NCBI RefSeq assembly: GCF_936928535.1
Contig: NZ_CAKZHY010000055.1
Coordinates: 1-64,000, forward strand
Reading direction: 5' to 3'
DNA from: an uncultured Bradyrhizobium sp.
Lineage (GTDB): Bacteria; Pseudomonadota; Alphaproteobacteria; Rhizobiales; Xanthobacteraceae
DNA: 64,000 bases
Each line of letters begins with the position of its first letter. Within the stretch, counting starts at the first letter, position 1. A model generated the notes under the pieces. That model was not told the origin of the DNA, did no database searches, and was given only the letters and a program-made list of their open reading frames with translations. The position numbers and the translations under genes are program-made. This document shows positions 61,250-64,000 of this stretch, piece after piece.

Positions 61250-63150
61250 GAATGCAGTTTGCGTCGCGGGCGATTGGGTGCTTGCGTGGGCGCCGTGTTG
61301 GTCTCGCTGAAGAGTTCGGCGAGCTTTTCGGTGATGGCGCCGCCGAGCTCTTCGGCGTCCACGATCGTCACCGCGCGGCGATAGTAGCGCGTCACGTCAT
61401 GGCCGATGCCGATCGCGATCAGCTCGACCGGCGAGCGGGTCTCGATCTCCTCGATGATGTGGCGCAGGTGCCGCTCAAGATAATTGCCGGGATTGACCGA
61501 CAGCGTGGAATCGTCGACCGGCGCACCGTCCGAGATCATCATCAGGATCTTGCGCTGCTCGGGCCGGCCGAGCAGGCGCTTGTGCGCCCAGTCCAGCGCC
61601 TCGCCGTCGATGTTCTCCTTGAGGAGACCCTCGCGCATCATCAAGCCAAGGTTTTTCCGCGCGCGACGCCACGGGGCATCCGCCGACTTGTAGATGATGT
61701 GGCGGAGATCGTTGAGGCGGCCGGGATTGGCCGGCTTGCCGGCGGCAAGCCACGCCTCGCGCGATTGCCCGCCCTTCCAGGCGCGCGTGGTGAAGCCGAG
61801 GATCTCGACCTTGACGCCGCATCGCTCCAGCGTGCGCGCGAGAATGTCGGCGCAGGTGGCGGCGACCGTGATGGGCCTCCCGCGCATCGAACCGGAATTG
61901 TCGAGCAGCAGCGTGACGACCGTATCGCGGAACGTCGCCTCCTTCTCGTGCATGAAGGACAGCGGATGATAGGGATCGGTGACGACGCGCGAGAGGCGCG
62001 CGGGGTCGAGGATGCCCTCTTCGAGGTCGAACTCCCAGGCGCGGTTCTGCTGCGCCATCAAACGCCTCTGAAGCCGGTTGGCGAGGCGCGCCACGATGCC
62101 TTGCAGATGCGCGAGCTGCTTGTCGAGATAGGCGCGCAGGCGCTCCAGCTCGTCATGGTCGCAGAGATCCTCGGCGGCGATGACCTCGTCGAACTTGGGC
62201 GCGAAGGCGTGGTATTCCGGCCCGCGCGGCTCGTTCTTGCCGTGCGAATTCGGACGCGTCGCCTCGCCCGGCGTCTCGTCGTCGCCGAGCTCGCCGTCGT
62301 CGAAGGTGTCGGAGGTCGAGGCCTGCGCGCTTTCCATCGCGCTCTCGCTCATCTCTTCCGACGAGGCCTGCGCCTGGTCGGCGCTCATCTCCTGCGCGGC
62401 GTCGGAATCGGGCGAGCCCTCGGCACCGGACTGGTCGTTGTCGCCGTCCTGGTTCTCGTCGTTGTCTTCGTCGTCCTCGCTGTCGGCGCTGCGCTCGTCG
62501 CCGAGCTCGAGCGCGGTCAGGAGATCATGCACGGCATCGCCGAACTTGGTCTGGTCCTCGACCACGCCGTCGAGCCGGTCGAGCCGCTTGCCGATCTTGT
62601 CTTCGAGGATCGGCCGCCAGAGATCGACCATCTTCTTGGCGGCCGCGGGCGGCGCCAAACCCGTGAGGCGTTCGCGCACCAGCATCGCCAGCGCGTCGGC
62701 GAGCGGCGCGTCGGCACGGTCGGTGATCTCGTCGAACTTGCCGCGATGGAAATGGTCGTCGAGCATCGCGGTGAGGTTCTTGGCAACGCCCGCCATGCGG
62801 CGCGCGCCGATCGCCTCGACCCTCGCCTGCTCCACCGCCTCGAACACGCCGCGCGCCTGCGGATTGCCGGGCATCAGCTTGCGATGCAGTTTTGCGTCGT
62901 GACAGGCGAGCTTGAGCGCGATGGAATCAGCATGGCCGCGCACGATCGCCGCATCGCGCTTGGTCATCTTGCGCGCAGGCTCGGGCAGCCGCGCCTTGCC
63001 GGGCGCGAGTCCCGGGCGCTCGGCGGCGAATGAGACGTCGAGCTCGGGCGCTTTCGCGATCGCCTTCAGGCAGGAGGCCACCGAGCGCTTGAACGGCTCG
63101 GTCGGGGCTTCCTTGGTGTTGCGAAATTTGGAGTTGGAGGGTGTGCTCAT
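61246..63150 (-). CDS. cobT: Aerobic cobaltochelatase subunit CobT
   Basis: A 634-residue subunit of the CobNST cobaltochelatase, which inserts Co2+ into hydrogenobyrinic acid a,c-diamide. An N-terminal helical region is followed by an acidic, Asp/Glu/Ser-rich linker (about residues 215-300; [20 protein letters not shown]) and a C-terminal von Willebrand A domain with the MIDAS motif [11 protein letters not shown] (near 413-423). Length equals the family. The stop overlaps the esterase-like gene (ATGA). A short family A palindrome (63162-63193) lies between cobS and cobT. Confidence 0.95.
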   Translation of the reverse strand: MSTPSNSKFRNTKEAPTEPFKRSVASCLKAIAKAPELDVSFAAERPGLAPGKARLPEPARKMTKRDAAIVRGHADSIALKLACHDAKLHRKLMPGNPQARGVFEAVEQARVEAIGARRMAGVAKNLTAMLDDHFHRGKFDEITDRADAPLADALAMLVRERLTGLAPPAAAKKMVDLWRPILEDKIGKRLDRLDGVVEDQTKFGDAVHDLLTALELGDERSADSEDDEDNDENQDGDNDQSGAEGSPDSDAAQEMSADQAQASSEEMSESAMESAQASTSDTFDDGELGDDETPGEATRPNSHGKNEPRGPEYHAFAPKFDEVIAAEDLCDHDELERLRAYLDKQLAHLQGIVARLANRLQRRLMAQQNRAWEFDLEEGILDPARLSRVVTDPYHPLSFMHEKEATFRDTVVTLLLDNSGSMRGRPITVAATCADILARTLERCGVKVEILGFTTRAWKGGQSREAWLAAGKPANPGRLNDLRHIIYKSADAPWRRARKNLGLMMREGLLKENIDGEALDWAHKRLLGRPEQRKILMMISDGAPVDDSTLSVNPGNYLERHLRHIIEEIETRSPVELIAIGIGHDVTRYYRRAVTIVDAEELGGAITEKLAELFSETNTAPTQAPNRPRRKLHS

Positions 63151-63161
63151 ATCGCCTTAAT

Positions 63162-63193
63162 CCATCGTCCCGGCGAAGGCCGGGACGACATGC
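63162..63193. repeat. Short family A palindrome between cobS and cobT
   Basis: TCGTCCCGGCGAAGGCCGGG with ACGACA following: the outer arms of family A without the centre (hairpin CGTCCCGGC-GAAG-GCCGGGACG). It lies in the cobST transcript just before the cobT start and may affect relative expression. Confidence 0.8.
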
Positions 63194-63203
63194 CGCGAAG
63201 AGA

Positions 63204-64000
63204 TCAGCTGAGCGCCACGTTGACGGCCGATTCCGGCAGCTCCGCGTTGAAGCAGCGCTGATAGAACTCGGCGACCAGGGGACGCTCGAGCTCGTCGCAC
63301 TTGTTGAGGAAGGTGACGCGGAAGGCGAAGCCGATATCGCCGAAGATGTCGGCGTTCTCGGCCCAGGTGATCACCGTGCGCGGGCTCATCACCGTCGACA
63401 GATCGCCATTGGCGAAGGCGTTACGGGTGAGGTCGGCAAGGCGCACCATCTTGTTGACGATGTCGCGGCCTTCCTGGGTGCGATAGTGCTTGGCCTTCGC
63501 AAGCACGATCTCCACTTCCTCGTCGTGGCTGAGGTAATTGAGCGTGGTGACGATCGACCAGCGGTCCATCTGGCCCTGGTTGATCTGCTGGGTGCCGTGA
63601 TAGAGGCCGGAAGTGTCGCCGAGGCCGACCGTGTTGGCGGTCGCAAACAGGCGGAACGCCGGGTGCGGCTTGATCACTTTGTTCTGGTCGAGCAGCGTCA
63701 GGCGGCCGGAGACTTCCAGCACGCGCTGGATCACGAACATCACGTCCGGGCGGCCGGCGTCGTATTCGTCGAACACCAGCGCGATGTTGTGCTGGAGCGC
63801 CCAGGGCAAAATGCCGTCACGGAATTCGGTGACCTGCTTGCCGTCGCGGACCACGATCGAGTCCTTGCCGACGAGGTCGATACGGCTGATGTGGCTGTCG
63901 AGGTTGACGCGCACGCAGGGCCAGTTCAGGCGGGCGGCGACCTGCTCGATATGGGTGGATTTTCCGGTGCCGTGATAGCCTGTCACCATCACGCGGCGGT
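63204..64000 (-). CDS. cobS: Aerobic cobaltochelatase subunit CobS (5' end outside window)
   Basis: The visible 265 residues are the C-terminal part of the AAA+ subunit of cobaltochelatase; the frame is open to the window edge, so the start is beyond 64000. [20 protein letters not shown] has Walker [30 protein letters not shown] has Walker [21 protein letters not shown] is sensor 1; [19 protein letters not shown] the C-terminal arginine region. CobS and CobT form the ATP-driven motor acting on CobN. A repeat and cobT follow in the same direction. Confidence 0.95.
   Translation of the reverse strand, partial: RRVMVTGYHGTGKSTHIEQVAARLNWPCVRVNLDSHISRIDLVGKDSIVVRDGKQVTEFRDGILPWALQHNIALVFDEYDAGRPDVMFVIQRVLEVSGRLTLLDQNKVIKPHPAFRLFATANTVGLGDTSGLYHGTQQINQGQMDRWSIVTTLNYLSHDEEVEIVLAKAKHYRTQEGRDIVNKMVRLADLTRNAFANGDLSTVMSPRTVITWAENADIFGDIGFAFRVTFLNKCDELERPLVAEFYQRCFNAELPESAVNVALS

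Noticed and set aside
61234..63033. 599-aa plus-strand frame opposite cobT
   Set aside because: cobT on the minus strand has full family motifs; the plus frame is the mirrored high-GC shadow.

Overview
The window looks like a chromosomal stretch of a Bradyrhizobium-type alphaproteobacterium (Nitrobacteraceae). The evidence is high GC, frequent GTG/TTG starts, CobS/CobT of aerobic cobalamin synthesis, a CyoABCD quinol oxidase with SURF1, CarD and FdxA beside an Suv3-type helicase, many acyl-CoA catabolic genes, and several families of short palindromic intergenic repeats. No species was assigned. No phage, insertion sequence, CRISPR array or rRNA was found. One tRNA gene, tRNA-Arg(CCT), is present.

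Layout. 0-0.6 kb: end of a Cys-rich-repeat secreted protein and a small secreted protein. 0.7-4.7 kb: a gentisate-type aromatic module (FAD monooxygenase, decayed aryl-CoA ligase, MarR regulator, maleylpyruvate isomerase, gentisate dioxygenase); the two plus-strand genes share a 23-bp promoter motif. 4.8-9.9 kb: an SsuABC-like ABC importer, an FAD oxidoreductase and a divergent LysR regulator. 9.9-17.8 kb: enoyl-CoA hydratase, ketopantoate-reductase-like protein, three alpha/beta hydrolases, acyl-CoA dehydrogenase, AraC regulator, amidohydrolase. 17.8-21.1 kb: tRNA-Arg and a 1006-aa membrane patatin whose catalytic residues lie far apart. 21.1-25.5 kb: RraA-like protein, a hydrolase relic, small secreted proteins, a second ketopantoate-reductase-like protein, YidB and GlsB-type proteins. 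25.6-32.9 kb: an acyl-CoA catabolic cluster (SDR, two dehydrogenases, two hydratases, VOC protein, LivK-type binding protein) with a palindrome repeated at two of its promoters.

33-45.9 kb: nuclease-fold protein, M48 lipoprotein protease, cytochrome c, MFS transporter, then cyoABCD-surf1 followed by a RegB/RoxS-like sensor kinase and a RegA/RoxR-like regulator, and an adenylate/guanylate cyclase. A perfect 23-bp palindrome lies ahead of cyoA. 46-52.9 kb: CarD, FdxA, S4 protein, helicase, DUF3108 protein. 53-57.7 kb: rpmB with clear promoter and terminator, a lower-GC two-gene insert of unknown function, a DUF2235 hydrolase, PilZ protein and a membrane protein. 58-64 kb: an OYE-family flavoprotein, a secreted protein, a Tat-exported esterase-like protein overlapping cobT, and cobS running off the window.

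The items most worth pursuing are the lower-GC pair at 53.9-55.1 kb, the three groups of operator-like motifs (aromatic module, acyl-CoA cluster, cyo), the physical link of a quinone-sensing-type kinase to the quinol oxidase operon, the aryl-CoA ligase relic, and the split patatin.
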